64,000 nucleotides of DNA from Tubulanus polymorphus (taxonomy: Eukaryota > Nemertea > Palaeonemertea > Tubulaniformes > Tubulanidae). A program made the translations under genes and the position numbers. The notes beneath the pieces were generated by a model that saw only the letters and a list, made by a program, of their open reading frames with translations, was not told the origin of the DNA and searched no databases. The DNA lies in the NCBI RefSeq assembly GCF_964204645.1, contig NC_134028.1, forward strand, positions 14,189,263 to 14,253,262, given 5' to 3'. Below, piece after piece: positions 10,167 to 20,446 of this stretch (positions within the stretch are counted from its first letter, which is position 1; each line of letters starts with the position of its first letter).

Positions 10167-11592
10167 GATGTAGAAGGTGGAGAAGATATTGGAATGGATA
10201 ATTTTGATGAACCTGGCATAACTGATGAACAACAACCTGATTTTAGTGAAACAAGTTTTAATGACGGTAATGAGCCAGAATATAGTAATAATTTAAATAT
10301 GCCTGATTATATTAAAAATGCAGAATCACAATTAAATCATGAAAATTTAGACCCAGATTTAGTAAAACACGATTTAGATAATTTAAACAAAATACCTAAA
10401 TTAGAACGTATAATTGAAAATTCTAAACTTAACATAAATGATGAAGACGTTGGACCTTTAGCAGATCAATTAAAATTTTTAGATAATGGTAAATGGTATT
10501 ATTATTTGAAAGGTGATTTTTATATTGATATCACTTTTAAAAATGAAAACAAAATATTAGCAAAATCAATTTTAGAAAAATTAGAACCAGATAGAATTAA
10601 AAGAATAAGTAATAGTAATGAAATAACTGATGTTACACAAAAAAAAGAGATGATAATATAGACGTGTTTAAACAAAGAATTAATGAATTATTTGAAATAA
10701 TCAAAAAGAAATCAGAAACAGAAACAACTTCTGAACAGAATATAACTTCCAAAACTAGTAAACTTAAATCAAATAAAGTTCCAATTGAAAAACTTTTACC
10801 GAATGGATTAATTGATGCAACAGATCAACAATTAGAAGATTTAAATAATATATTTTCTGTTGAAGCAATTAGAGAAATTAAAAGTATAAGACTTGCATCT
10901 GATAAAATTGCGTATGATAAAAGTATAAGAGATTTTAAAATTAGAACTTTAGAAAAAGAATTAACTGATAAAAATAAAGAAATAGAACAATAAAAGTCTG
11001 ATTTAGATCATCAAGTAATTGATGAAATAGAATATAGGCAAAAAGAATTACGTTTAGAAAAAGAAAAAGATGATTTAGAATATAACATAGAATTATAAAA
11101 AGAAGAAATTAAATTATTATTAAAATCATATGATTATGATATTAATAGATTAAAAGTTATTTTTAAAGATTTGTTGATTAAACCAAATTCTGAAATATCA
11201 TTGAAAGATAGAATAAAGTTATTATTTAAATTAGAAGGAATAACAATTCTTTTAATTCTAACAGCTGTAACTATGTTATTTACAACAATTGGTTTAGCAA
11301 TATCAAATTCTTTGAAATCTACTCTTACTCCAAATTAACCAGATAAACCCCAGATAATAATTCTATACAAGATCAAGTTAAGGATGGTTTAAAGAAATAA
11401 GCAAAATATTTATGGGAACCATCTAAAAAATCTGCTGCAGCATTGCCCGAAGTTATTGCATCAATTGTTGGTTTTATATTGAAATCTGCAGGAAACATTA
11501 TTAACTTTGCTGCTGAACATATTATTTTATTTTTAATTACAGTTGTAAGTGCAATTATTTTTGGGTTAGTAAACATGATAAAAAATAAATAA
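10164..11592 (+). pseudogene. Coiled-coil membrane protein with variable middle (E1), broken
   Basis: An acidic, low-complexity N-terminus (to about residue 45, including PDFSETSFNDGNEPEY) is followed by a middle section unlike that of E3, a coiled coil (about 10850-11150) and a C-terminal part with two or three membrane segments (SLKDRIKLLFKLEGITIL; AALPEVIASIVGFIL; IILFLITVVSAIIFGLV). Stops near 10659, 10991, 11096, 11337 and 11398 make it non-functional. The C-terminal part is nearly identical in E1, E2 and E3 whereas the middle differs. Confidence 0.75.
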
Positions 11593-11615
11593 TTAATTTT
11601 TTTGTTAAATAAATG
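11590..11615 (+). promoter_or_regulatory. T-run plus TAAATAAATG start element of the major capsid gene
   Basis: TAATTAATTTTTTTG followed by TTAAATAAATG. The identical arrangement lies before the E3 capsid gene (54649-54674). Confidence 0.5.
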
Positions 11616-12505
11616 AGTGGGAGTTATATCAATCCTTCTAAGAAACATAGAATATCTAATGCTATTAAAGCAGAAAGATCACATCATATAATTACTCATA
11701 ATCCTTACAGTTTTCTCATTAGATGATTATAATTTATTTATGCATTATAAAGATTTATGGTTAACTAGAGAAAACAGAAATAATATGATATTTCAGGGCA
11801 TTCAATCGGAAAACCATAATAAATTAAGATCAGGAGCTAATGACGCAATAGTAACTCGTGCCACAGATAATTTGATTAAAAAGATTTATGGAAGCAAATA
11901 TAAAATTCCATTAGACTTTGAATTGATAAATAATAATGCGCCTTTATATAAATACGCAATTCAAGAAGACGTTATATTTGAGATAACATTTGCTCCTGTT
12001 AATGAAATTGTAATATCTAGCGTTAATAAAGATATGGGTTATAAATTATCGAATATATGTTTAGAATATGATACAGTAACTGATGAAAATATTGCTAACA
12101 CAATTCAAACTCAATACAATCAAGGATTTTCATTATTATATGATTATATTGATAAATTTAAAACTGTAACTATTAATGCAAATGATGAAATAATTAATGA
12201 GAATATTAACTTCCCAAGAAGATCTATTAAAGGTATATTAATATTTTTCACCATTGCAACATATACTAATGGCGCAATAAATGTTGATTATTATTACAAT
12301 CCTGAAATAACAAAAGTAGAAATAACTATCATTCATTACATTTTCATTACATGGTTCTGGAAAAAAACTACAAAACACTAAAGATGGAATACAATTATTC
12401 ATGACAAAGAATAAAGGAATCAAAAATTTTAAAATGCACATTTATATTATATCTGACGCGCAATTAAAGATTATAAATTCTCAATTTAATAGTGTTATGT
12501 ATTAA
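11613..12505 (+). pseudogene. Major capsid protein, double jelly-roll (E1), deleted in two places
   Basis: Recognised by the Polinton capsid motifs ITHNP, LFMHYKDLWLT, KIPLDFELIN, LSNICLEYDTV, LHGSG (only part left) and DAQL near the end. Compared with E3, about 190 bp are missing after residue 31 and about 200 bp near 12330. The middle (11740-12330) is open. Such proteins build the icosahedral shell of virus-like particles. Confidence 0.88.
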
Positions 12506-12537
12506 GATTTTAACTTTAATAAAAATTTATATAATAA

Positions 12538-13407
12538 ATGGAAGGAGGTAAAGTATATAAACATATTCCATACATCGATACACATGAAAATAATAATGGT
12601 TTATATTGTGTAATACCTTTTAATATAGCTTTGATATTTGATCCTATTTTAAAAATTTATAAAAATAAACTAATAGAAATCGATAATAATAAAAGTGGTG
12701 TTGTTGATAATTTAAGTAATGTAATACCTTCTACATATAATAATGTAATACCTTCTACATCTAATAATGTAATACCTTCTACATCTAATAATGCAATACC
12801 TTCAACATCTAATAATGCAATACCTTCTACATCAAATAATGAAATAATATTAAATATTAGTGAAAATAGAAATTATTGTGATTATTGTAAAGGTGAATTT
12901 TCAAACGCTCCATCAAATTGGAATAATCATATGAATACAAATTCACATATTATTAATGTAATAGATCGTGTTGGTATAAGAGAATTTATAGAACACCCAT
13001 TTAATTATGTTACAAAGTTTGTTTCAAATAAAAAAGTAGATGGTAAAGATTTATATAAAGATTTATTAGGTGAATATTTATCTAAGGAACCTAGTAATGA
13101 TGAATTAGATTTATCTGCGGCTAAAAAAATATTAGAATCGAGCATTGTAAATACAATATTAAGATCAAACACTAAGAAAGATGACAATGAAAATATAGTT
13201 ACAGGAAAGCGCATTGATAATAAAGATTCTATGAAACTTAAATCAGAAAATAAAGATATAGTTGAGATGACTAATAAGTATACCATTAAACCAATTATTT
13301 ATGAAGATACGGTAGAGCATTTGAATAAATTGATGGGGTATGATGATGAATTGGAGAGTGATGATGAAAGTGATCCAGAAAGTAATTATCTAACACTCAG
13401 AAAGTAA
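12538..13407 (+). CDS. Zinc-finger protein with IPSTSNN repeats, 289 aa (E1 variant)
   Basis: Intact. It occupies the place of the larger zinc-finger gene of E2 and E3 but is mostly different. After MEGGKVYKHIPYIDTHENNN come five 8-residue repeats of the NVIPSTSN type (24-bp tandem units, about 12718-12840), one C2H2-like finger (YCDYCKGEF...WNNHMNTNSH, about residues 113-137) and a charged, acidic C-terminus. Only the short start and the finger style recall the E2/E3 protein. Possibly nucleic-acid binding; function unknown. Confidence 0.65.
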   Translation: MEGGKVYKHIPYIDTHENNNGLYCVIPFNIALIFDPILKIYKNKLIEIDNNKSGVVDNLSNVIPSTYNNVIPSTSNNVIPSTSNNAIPSTSNNAIPSTSNNEIILNISENRNYCDYCKGEFSNAPSNWNNHMNTNSHIINVIDRVGIREFIEHPFNYVTKFVSNKKVDGKDLYKDLLGEYLSKEPSNDELDLSAAKKILESSIVNTILRSNTKKDDNENIVTGKRIDNKDSMKLKSENKDIVEMTNKYTIKPIIYEDTVEHLNKLMGYDDELESDDESDPESNYLTLRK

Positions 13408-13800
13408 TAAAGGTTGAAAATTGTATAAAATAATAGTAAATAAAAAAGGGGGTTTAAGTATTAAGGTATCTAATGCATATCTAATACATATCTAATACGT
13501 ATTAATACGTATTATTTGAAAATACCTGAAATTATATTTTTTTTTAAATTTATATTAGAAACCTCAGTAGTAATAAATAACCTTTATTATTTTCAAACTT
13601 ATTCATATATTAGTTGAAAAAATAAAAATAAATTGGTTGAAAATTGTAAGAATAATATTTATTTTAAAAATGGGGTTTTAAGTATTAATGTATTTAATAC
13701 GTATCTAATACGTATTTAATACGTATTAGATAGATAGATATATAAATAGTTATTTTATAAACTTATATTCATATGGAAATTGAAGCCTCAGTAATAATTT
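13408..13800. repeat. Intergenic repeats between convergent gene blocks (E1)
   Basis: No gene. It contains short TAATACGTAT-type repeats (about 13480-13513 and 13690-13730) and two copies, about 220 bp apart, of a GGTTGAAAATTGTA...GGGGTTTAAGTATTAA segment. A sequence like the ATPase 3' end (CTCAGTAATAA..CAACCTTTATTATT) is found near 13562 and again at 13785, so a tandem duplication took in the gene tail. It lies where both gene blocks end. Confidence 0.55.
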
Positions 13801-14361
13801 TCAACCTTTATTATTCTTTAATTTATTCATATATTCATCATGTAATTCAGTAGGTATAATTTGATTTTCTTCCAATGATTGTTGCATAGATTTTTTATCT
13901 TTGTTATAAAATAAAACTAGAAATCTTATATTCTCCCTAAAGTCTTTAACAATTGAATTATATTTTTGATTTAAAACCCATGTTGTTATCCCAAAATGTC
14001 TCCCAGAGAAAGCTAAATAACATAACTCACTTTCTCTCACTTTTGAATCATGTAAATTAGCGCAATCATCTATAATGAATAATGTATTTGATCCTTTATA
14101 AGTATCAATTGCTATTTTTATACAATTATCTAAATTTTCTTTTACTATTTTAGGATCTAATATAATAAACTTCTTCATCTTAACTATATCTCTATTATAT
14201 GTTTTATTCATTTCATTAGTAGGACAGAATAATATTATATTATCAAAATGATTCTTATAAATAGTTTCTAACAAATCTAATATGAGATGTGTTTTACCAC
14301 AATTGGTTACTCCAGTAACTAACATATTATGCGGTTCAAATATAAATAAATCTTTATTCAT
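13801..14361 (-). CDS. FtsK/HerA-type genome-packaging ATPase (E1)
   Basis: An open frame of 186 aa. Walker A is GVTNCGKTH (residues 17-25), Walker B TLFIIDDCAN (about 93-102), followed by FSGRHFGITTWVLNQKY with the asparagine/glutamine sensor region. Such ATPases pump DNA into capsids of Polintons and related viruses. The start ATG overlaps the integrase stop by 8 bases (ATGAATAA). E1 stops at GGT-TGA, whereas E3 reads on for 16 residues from GGT-TCA; E2 also stops here, so the short end may be the normal one. Confidence 0.9.
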   Translation of the reverse strand: MNKDLFIFEPHNMLVTGVTNCGKTHLILDLLETIYKNHFDNIILFCPTNEMNKTYNRDIVKMKKFIILDPKIVKENLDNCIKIAIDTYKGSNTLFIIDDCANLHDSKVRESELCYLAFSGRHFGITTWVLNQKYNSIVKDFRENIRFLVLFYNKDKKSMQQSLEENQIIPTELHDEYMNKLKNNKG

Positions 14362-15066
14362 TTATTCTTTTAATTTTACTAGATAAAATCCATTCATTAA
14401 ATTTATCATCGTATCCTTTATATTTCACCAAAGAATACTTTTTCCTTTAAGAGTTTTTGTTTTCAATACTTTTTCTATTTTGTATTCTATTTCATCTGGA
14501 TTTGGTACAAGTGATAATTCTTGTTCATAGAAATTACCTAATATTTCTTCATCTTTTAAATCTTCTAATTTATAAACAAATGGTGTAGTTAATATTATAT
14601 TTTTAATTTTAAATATTTCTTCAGTAAAATTAGGGGTATAACCTTTATAAAAGGTTTTTCTATATTTAGATATTCTTACGTGTTGTCCAATTTTGTATCT
14701 AGGTTCACCGAAATCATGTGTAACAAATGCTCCATATAAATTATTCCAAACTATTTCTGAATTATCTTCTTTTCTAGCTTGTATAGGTTTCATATTTATA
14801 GAACTATGTTTAGAATTATTATAACCTTTCACTAAATCATCTAACACATCGATATATTCATGTTTCATTAGCAGTAAAATATTTCCACATTTTAGTTTTC
14901 AATGTTTTATTAAATCTTTCTTAGATGCTTTTTTATCTGAGTGTGTTGAAAAATAATCTACATCGTTATCAGATAATAGTTTTTTAAAATGTTTATTATA
15001 AAATTCCTTACCTTCATCAAATTGTATCTTATCTGGAATAGCTTTTTTAAATATATTCTTAATAAT
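14354..15066 (-). pseudogene. Integrase with chromodomain (E1), N-terminal half lost
   Basis: The C-terminal half of the retroviral-type integrase. The part from the second catalytic Asp onward and the chromodomain (EYKIEKVLKTKTLKGK...) are recognisable, but the first Asp region is deleted (junction near 15066) and frames change near 14435 and 14870-14930. It cannot catalyse integration. Confidence 0.88.
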
Positions 15067-15296
15067 ATTATAACTGTTACTAATCCAATTGTAATATATA
15101 AGTAATTATTACTTCCAGCATTAGAAGAATTAGATGGATTATTATTTGAATTAATATCAGATAAAGTCTGTGATTCATTTATATCAGTTAATTTCTTTTT
15201 CTTAGCTTTTTTTAATTCTGAAGATCTTTTACCTAATTATCTTGCCCATTTAATTTGTTTCTCGGATCTAACCTTTTTCTTAATTCCATCACTCAT
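15067..15296 (-). pseudogene. One-pass membrane protein fragment (E1)
   Basis: Counterpart of the 132-aa E3 protein (59148-59546): a basic start (KKKVRSEKQIKWAR), an early stop at the next codon, a serine/asparagine-rich linker and the beginning of the membrane segment (YLYITIGLVTVI). The rest was lost with the integrase N-terminus. The start overlaps the gene X stop (ATGAGTGA). Confidence 0.7.
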
Positions 15297-15890
15297 TTAT
15301 TTTAGTTAATTTTTGTTCTGATTCATTTTCTGTTTCGGCGTTTGGTTGTAGTACATCTGTTTCGTTCTTACCTGATTTATATTCCATAGGCTTGATATTC
15401 GAAAATGTAATGACACCAGTAGAAATTAATGTCATAACCGATCCTAATTGGAATGAAGCATAACCAACCCATTTTTGTAATTCAGTCATAACTAAGTAGT
15501 CATTTTTCAAATCACTATATAATTTATTTTCATCATCAATTGGTATTAACTGGTTACGTAACTTAGAGTAACATTTGACAATACCATCTGAAATAGAATC
15601 ATTTATTCTAGCTAATCTTGCTTCTTCATAAATCTTAAAATATTTTATTACTTTATCTGGTTTCATAGCATCTAATTCTTGAAAAGTAATTAACTTAATT
15701 AAAAACTCTTTAGATTTCCCGCCAGCAATTAGTAATTCAAGATGGTGTTTACAATATAAATGGTATTCATAATCAATATTACAATTAACTTGAGCACAAT
15801 TAGTTACAACTGTATCTTTATTATCACTTTTACCCAAATCATCTATTGTCTTTTCAATATCAATACTATTCTTACTCGATTTCTTGACAT
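15289..15890 (-). CDS. Gene X: conserved Polinton protein with one membrane segment (E1)
   Basis: A 182-aa frame is open from an internal ATG (15837). The natural start, conserved in E2 and E3, is ATG 15890 after TAATATAA, but one A is missing a few bases later and shifts the first 18 codons. Features: CNIDYEYHLYCKHHLELLIAGGK, ITFQELDAMKPDKVIKYFKIYEEARLARIND, and a hydrophobic segment GSVMTLISTGVITFSNI before a polar tail. I recognise it as a recurrent Polinton gene next to the integrase; function unknown. Confidence 0.68.
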
Positions 15891-16150
15891 TTATATTAGA
15901 GAAAAAAGCGAAAAAAAATATAAGTATTATAAAATGATACCAGTGTCTCTTTAGATTAATACTAGCTTAGGTAAAGAATTTTAGTATTAGTTATTGTTTT
16001 TTTAGTATTTTTTTTTGTGATATTAAGTATTCTCTTTTGAAAATATCAAAAATTAAAATAGAAATAATGGTTAGTTGAAGTTATTGTTTTTTTAATATAT
16101 TTTATTTGAATTCTATTTGATATCTCACTACTTTTGTTTATCTATTAGGA
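15891..16150. other. Intergenic spacer with conserved inverted repeat (E1)
   Basis: No gene. TTAGTATTAGTTATTGTTTTTTTAG-like sequence (about 15980-16015) and a decayed partner; the same place in E2 (23009-23115) and E3 (60248-60345) forms a clear hairpin upstream of gene X. Confidence 0.45.
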
Positions 16151-16520
16151 GCAGTAATTATAACTGTCCAGATAAGTCATTTCGGATCCTTGGTATCAAA
16201 TTCCTCAACGTATTGTTCATTATTTGGATCATTGTTCCATTGATCAATAAATTTCTTTGCCTATGTTAACTGTTCTAAATATAACTGTAAATCTAGTTTA
16301 TTAGATTTGATTTTATTTTCTTTCTTTTCAAGAGGTCTTAAATTTTTCCAATTCCAAATAAGTTTTTTATTGTATTCATCATTCCTTTCCATTTATAAAT
16401 CAAATTTTTATTAAAATTGATTAACATTTTAGAATCCTCTTCCATTTCTTCGACTAACGTCATCCTTTTTCATTCCTCGCTGCTTTTGATAAGTCATTTC
16501 GGATCCTCGATAATAAATCC
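16150..16520 (-). pseudogene. Duplicated HNH-protein tail and right-end fragment (E1)
   Basis: On the minus strand from ATG 16393 (leader TTTGATTTATAA) it encodes NDEYNKKLIWNWKNLRPLEKKEN and LDLQLYLEQLT, the C-terminal third of the HNH protein, with a stop in the middle. 16400-16500 carries the piece that in E3 encodes LVEEMEEDSKIL of the chimeric gene. This is a second, partial copy of HNH coding sequence in the element, the full-length one being at 17794-18463. Confidence 0.65.
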
Positions 16521-16584
16521 TCAACTGAAAATCAATTCAACGAAACGACTGGTGGAAATATTATTTCATAAACACATATATTTA

Positions 16585-16975
16585 TTATGTAAATTTTAGC
16601 GATCGATAATAGAACAATGGAGAACAATAGAAAAGCGGTCCAATCGGACCGGTTATTGCGCAATACACAGTTATATTTTTATTCTGTAAACTACAACATT
16701 CAAACATAGAACTGTAACCAATCAATATTGAGCAGCTGTTTCCGTCAACAACGATCAATAATAGAACAATGAAGAACAATAGAAAAGCGGTCCAATCGGA
16801 CCCGTTATTGCGCAATACTTAGTTAACAGTAATCAATCAATACAGAACAACCGCCGCCATTAACAACGATCAATAATAGAACAATGGAGAACAATAGAAA
16901 AGCGGTCCAATCGGACCGGTTATTGCGCAATACTTAGTTAACAGTAATCAATACAATATTAAAACAGATATATAC
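16585..16975. repeat. Tandem repeats of the accessory module (E1)
   Basis: Three copies of a unit of about 125 bp around 16603, 16750 and 16866, each with GATCAATAATAGAACAATGG, AACAATAGAAAAGCGGTCC and the palindrome GGTCCAATCGGACC followed by TTATTGCGCAATAC (TTGCGCAA is itself a palindrome). They lie downstream of the 125-aa gene on its strand and look like enhancer or regulatory repeats (inference). Confidence 0.7.
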
Positions 16976-17029
16976 AATCGAGATTACATTTTTTGATATC
17001 TATATCACAAAGACCTTCAGTGTTATAAT

Positions 17030-17407
17030 TTATAATTTTATCCAGAATTCTTTAATTACTGGATTGTGTCCAATCATTTCTTCAATTTCTGGTAAATATC
17101 TGACTACTTCACTAAATGCTAATGCTAATATTTTGAATTTTTCATATTTTATTAATCTACCTACTCTTCTCAGTTTTCTTTCAAAGCCGGCACTGATATC
17201 TCCACTCATTTTCTTAGTTTTCGATTCGTTGAGTCCCAACAGCAATTTAAGTCGCGTTGCTGGTAATTTTGGTAATTGTAGTTCGCGCGGTAAATGTTTA
17301 TTATGTATTACATCACTCAGAATTTTCACCATTTCTTGATGATAGTCCAAATGTTCTTGTAATTTTTGTGAAGTTTGTTCGTCAATTACGAGAGTTTCAT
17401 CCTCCAT
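17030..17407 (-). CDS. Accessory protein of unknown function, 125 aa (E1)
   Basis: An intact frame, predicted largely helical, with less AT-rich coding than its neighbours, which suggests separate origin. Not recognised. Motif-like pieces: LQEHLDYHQEMVKILSDVI, RELQLPKLPATRLKLLLGL, FSEVVRYLPEIEEMIGHNP. A decayed homologue is in E2 (21428-21590) and none in E3. A likely intron lies just upstream (17464-17551). Its absence from E3 and its shifting position mark it as cargo, perhaps acting on the host or on early expression (inference). Confidence 0.6.
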   Translation of the reverse strand: MEDETLVIDEQTSQKLQEHLDYHQEMVKILSDVIHNKHLPRELQLPKLPATRLKLLLGLNESKTKKMSGDISAGFERKLRRVGRLIKYEKFKILALAFSEVVRYLPEIEEMIGHNPVIKEFWIKL

Positions 17408-17463
17408 TTCTATTGATTCCTGTGACTTGGAATTTCTGGTCGATCTCTGTATTCCATTTTAAT

Positions 17464-17551
17464 CTAAAAGATGCCGTGAAAATGAATTACTGTACTTAAA
17501 TATGTTTAAAGGTTTCCCTACTTCATAATAACTACAAAAAACGGTACTTAC
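17464..17551 (-). other. Probable 88-nt spliceosomal intron before the 125-aa gene
   Basis: On the minus strand AAAT/GTAAGTACC forms a near-consensus donor at 17551 and TCTTTTAG/ATT an acceptor at 17464. E2 keeps both sites in its decayed copy (21239-21351, 113 nt). The intron would lie in the 5' leader, shortly before ATG codons at 17455 and 17407. Confidence 0.5.
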
Positions 17552-17793
17552 ATTTAGATTTAGAACTGTAAACTGTGTTTTGAGAGAGTTGATTTCTCAC
17601 TGCCGACGTGGCGCACGTTCGACCAAACTAATTATTTCTGCATGTTTGCCTGGATTGTAACAGATGTTCTTTATGATGAAGTTAATTAATTCTTTAGAAT
17701 TGAAAACAAGATATATTTGGCAACATATGTTTTAGTGGTAAGCAAAAGCTATGTATTATAGACATACAAAGCTCAAATAGAATTGCCAGCTTT

Positions 17794-18463
17794 CTAACCA
17801 CTGATCAAAACCTCAGAATGCGGTTGATTCTGTGAAATACTATTCCATAATTCAACAAATGTCTTTGCTTTATCCAGTTTATCTAAATATAACTGTAAAT
17901 CTAGTTTATTAGATTTAATTATGTTTTCCTTCTTTTCTAAAGGTCTTAAATTTCTCCAGTTCCAGATTAGCTTCTTATTATAATGATCACTCATGTCAAA
18001 TTTAGAAATCAGCAACACGTGATCAATATGAAAGTATTCACCATAATTATCTATATTCATTTTATCATTAAACTGATATATTATCCATGATTTTAAGAAT
18101 TCATCTGAACAACCCAATAAATTAGATAGTGTTTCTGAATGCGTTTCTTTGTTGAATAATTGTGTTAATCTAGATCTTAAACATTGTTTCAATCTAAAAT
18201 TAAGATCTGTTTTATATCTTTCTCTCATATATTCTGCCATATAATAATTATAATGTTCTATATTATCTTCTCGATATTGTTTGGTATATAGTTTAGTACA
18301 AGTTTTACAGCAATATTGAAGACCATCATTGCTAATCTTACGCTTATTCTGTTTAAGCTAATTTATCTAATTCATCTAATTAATTAGAACACTTCTTGTA
18401 GTATATATTTATGACACCAGTGTTATTTGTAATATTTATAGTTTGTGGTTGTTCTGGTTCCAT
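17794..18463 (-). pseudogene. HNH-type zinc-binding protein (E1), N-terminus decayed
   Basis: Counterpart of the intact E2 gene (22290-22958). The C-terminal 148 residues are open and hold the HNH-like core YFHIDHVLLISKF...NWRNLRPLEKKEN.IKSNK. The N-terminal CxxC zinc-finger part has stops (near 18360-18385). The last residues differ from E2 and E3 because the accessory module begins there. It starts right at the inner edge of the right TIR. Confidence 0.72.
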
Positions 18464-18485
18464 TTATTATACATATTTTTTTACT

Positions 18486-19099
18486 AAATTGATTTTAGAA
18501 GTTCAATGATTTAAATATGAGTTATTTCAATCACACTTTACTAACACTTTTAATGTTTAAAAATCTAACTCATACAAATATGAATATTGAAATAATGTTT
18601 AAAATATATCTATCTATCTATTCTATAAGAGCTTACACTTTTATATTGAATAATCTGTCAATTTAAATGTTATTCATGTATATGATTATTTTAAGAGTAA
18701 TAGGGGTAATAGGCTTTCAGGTTAAAGGTTGAATGGTCGAGTTCATTAAAAACAAATATTAAAAGTAATTTAAAACTATAATATATTTTCATAACCGTGT
18801 GCATTTCAGTTGAATAATAGAATAATAATTATTATTAAAATATATTTGATTATATGAATTTGTGTATTGTATTAAATCAATTGGTCGCGGAGCGGTAGCG
18901 AAGCGGAGCGACCAATTGATTTAATACAATATGCTTTTAAAATTAAATTTATTAATATCTTAGAATAAATATTTAGTTATAATATGAAATGCACACGGTT
19001 ATGAAAATATATTATAGTTTTAAATTACTTTTAATATTTTTTTTTTTAATGAGCTCGACCGTTCGACCTTTGATTTGAAAGCCTATTACCCCTATTACT
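18486..19099 (-). repeat. Right terminal inverted repeat of E1
   Basis: Inverted copy of 1737-2357, including the foldback 18696-19099 with central GC hairpin GGTCGCGGAGCGGTAGCG (about 18882 onward). The outermost 50 bases are a perfect reverse complement of the left end. Confidence 0.9.
18696..19099. repeat. Terminal foldback inside the right TIR of E1
   Basis: AGTAATAGGG plus GTAATAGGCTTTCA at 18696 pairs with its reverse complement ending at 19099; the inner arm again carries GTTAAAGGTTGAATGG and the outer arm the GTCGAACGG form. Confidence 0.9.
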
Positions 19100-19105
19100 A
19101 ACCAG
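19100..19105. repeat. Right target-site duplication of E1 (AACCAG)
   Basis: Exact copy of 1731-1736 directly after the right terminus. Confidence 0.92.
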
Positions 19106-20446
19106 GTTTTACCCCGTACCCTACCCGGGAACAAAGACACTTAAAGACTCCTTCCTCCTTGTAGAAATTGTAGAAATATGGCACCCAATCGTATCAATGC
19201 TAAGTATAGTTTACTATGACGGTTGAACCTTTATTAACGAATTTCAATGACACCGAAAATAGAATCAAAATAATCATAAGTTCCATGCTAGCACTTAATT
19301 TGGGTTATCAGGTTCAGCCTAACTGTACTTTCATTCAGTTACTACTTGTATGAGACTTGGCAATGATAAGTTGCAAGAAATCACCAAACATAAAAAAGAA
19401 TATTTTGAATTAATATTACTGTAATTAAGAATTTATTCAAATGAAGTGATAACTTCATTGTTAGATCGTACCGGTATATGCACAGATCGTACGGGTATAT
19501 GCACATAAAACAAAAAACACATCTAACAATCCACGCTTAAAACACGGTTCAGGACTCGTCAGCGGACACCGGCCCGGAAAACAATTCAAAACGTGTATTG
19601 TCGGTACCTAGCACGATTTCAGCGTTTTTCGGGAATTCCCTGAAATTTCCGCGTTTTTATTTCCGCGTTTCAGCTTTTCAGTGTTTCAGCTTTTTCAGCG
19701 AAGTTCAGGAACCGTGATATGCTTTGTAAATATGATGTAATAAAATAAATTTTAATTAAATTTGAACATGAGAATCAAGCATAACTTGTGTTTTTTCAAC
19801 TTGTCTTTTGTTTACAGTTCCAGGGTTTCAATTACAATCAAATCCAAATTGGCTAAAAAGTACATAGGACTAAATGAAATGAACCGTTAGTAACTGCAAA
19901 CCTATTCCAGCGTTATGTCGATCGTGTTGAATCACTTTCCTTGTGTTGAAAGAATCAGATCTTCTATGGTACAACATCGGTCGAAGAGAGATATCTTGGT
20001 GTTTACTGTCCTTGACCATCTAACTTCATGCGTTTGACATTGGAATATCAGCATCATACCCATTTGAAGTGCAAAATATTCATACAACATGAAAACCTAC
20101 AGTACATGTATACAGTAATTAAACTTTCACCGATGTTGGATATTTGAATGAACATTAGGTTTATTTCAGTATTCTAAAGCAGGAAATAATAAGCCCAATC
20201 AAAAGGCCCTATTCCCATTGGAACAATTGTACAAGGCGTACAGCTGTACCGTACACTTATCAGTCAAGAATGGAGAAAAAGGTATACCAAACCTACGAAC
20301 ATCAAAATGTACAGGCCTACAATGATTTCTGTTATACAAGCCGTGACCACATGAACGTTTTGGTTTGACTATTAAAGTCAGCAGGTCATAGAAGGCCTGG
20401 CCAAACTTAATCACATAGGTTAAATCAATAAGCCTTTCTGCGTGTG
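19100..20446. other. Host spacer between E1 and E2
   Basis: It begins with the E1 duplication AACCAG (19100-19105). No convincing exon. It holds a 21-bp tandem pair, GATCGTACCGGTATATGCACA and a near copy (19464-19505), and a stretch rich in TTTCAGCG-like words (about 19617-19700). Confidence 0.6.

Larger units (their letters stand above)
1737..19099 (+). mobile_element. Polinton/Maverick element E1 (17.4 kb, complete ends)
   Basis: A 17,363-bp element bounded by inverted repeats of about 615 bp and by the duplication AACCAG. Rightward genes: polymerase, OB-like protein, minor capsid, small membrane proteins, large conserved protein, coiled-coil membrane protein, major capsid, zinc-finger protein. 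Leftward genes: HNH protein, 125-aa accessory gene, gene X, membrane protein, integrase, ATPase. Polymerase, capsid genes and integrase are broken, so this copy cannot move by itself. It differs from E3 by an accessory module (about 16510-17790), a different gene after the major capsid gene and the lack of the polymerase N-terminal zinc fingers. Confidence 0.95.

Noticed and set aside
16585-16975. CRISPR-like array
   Set aside because: The repeats are long tandem units of about 125 bp without unique spacers of constant length; the host is eukaryotic.
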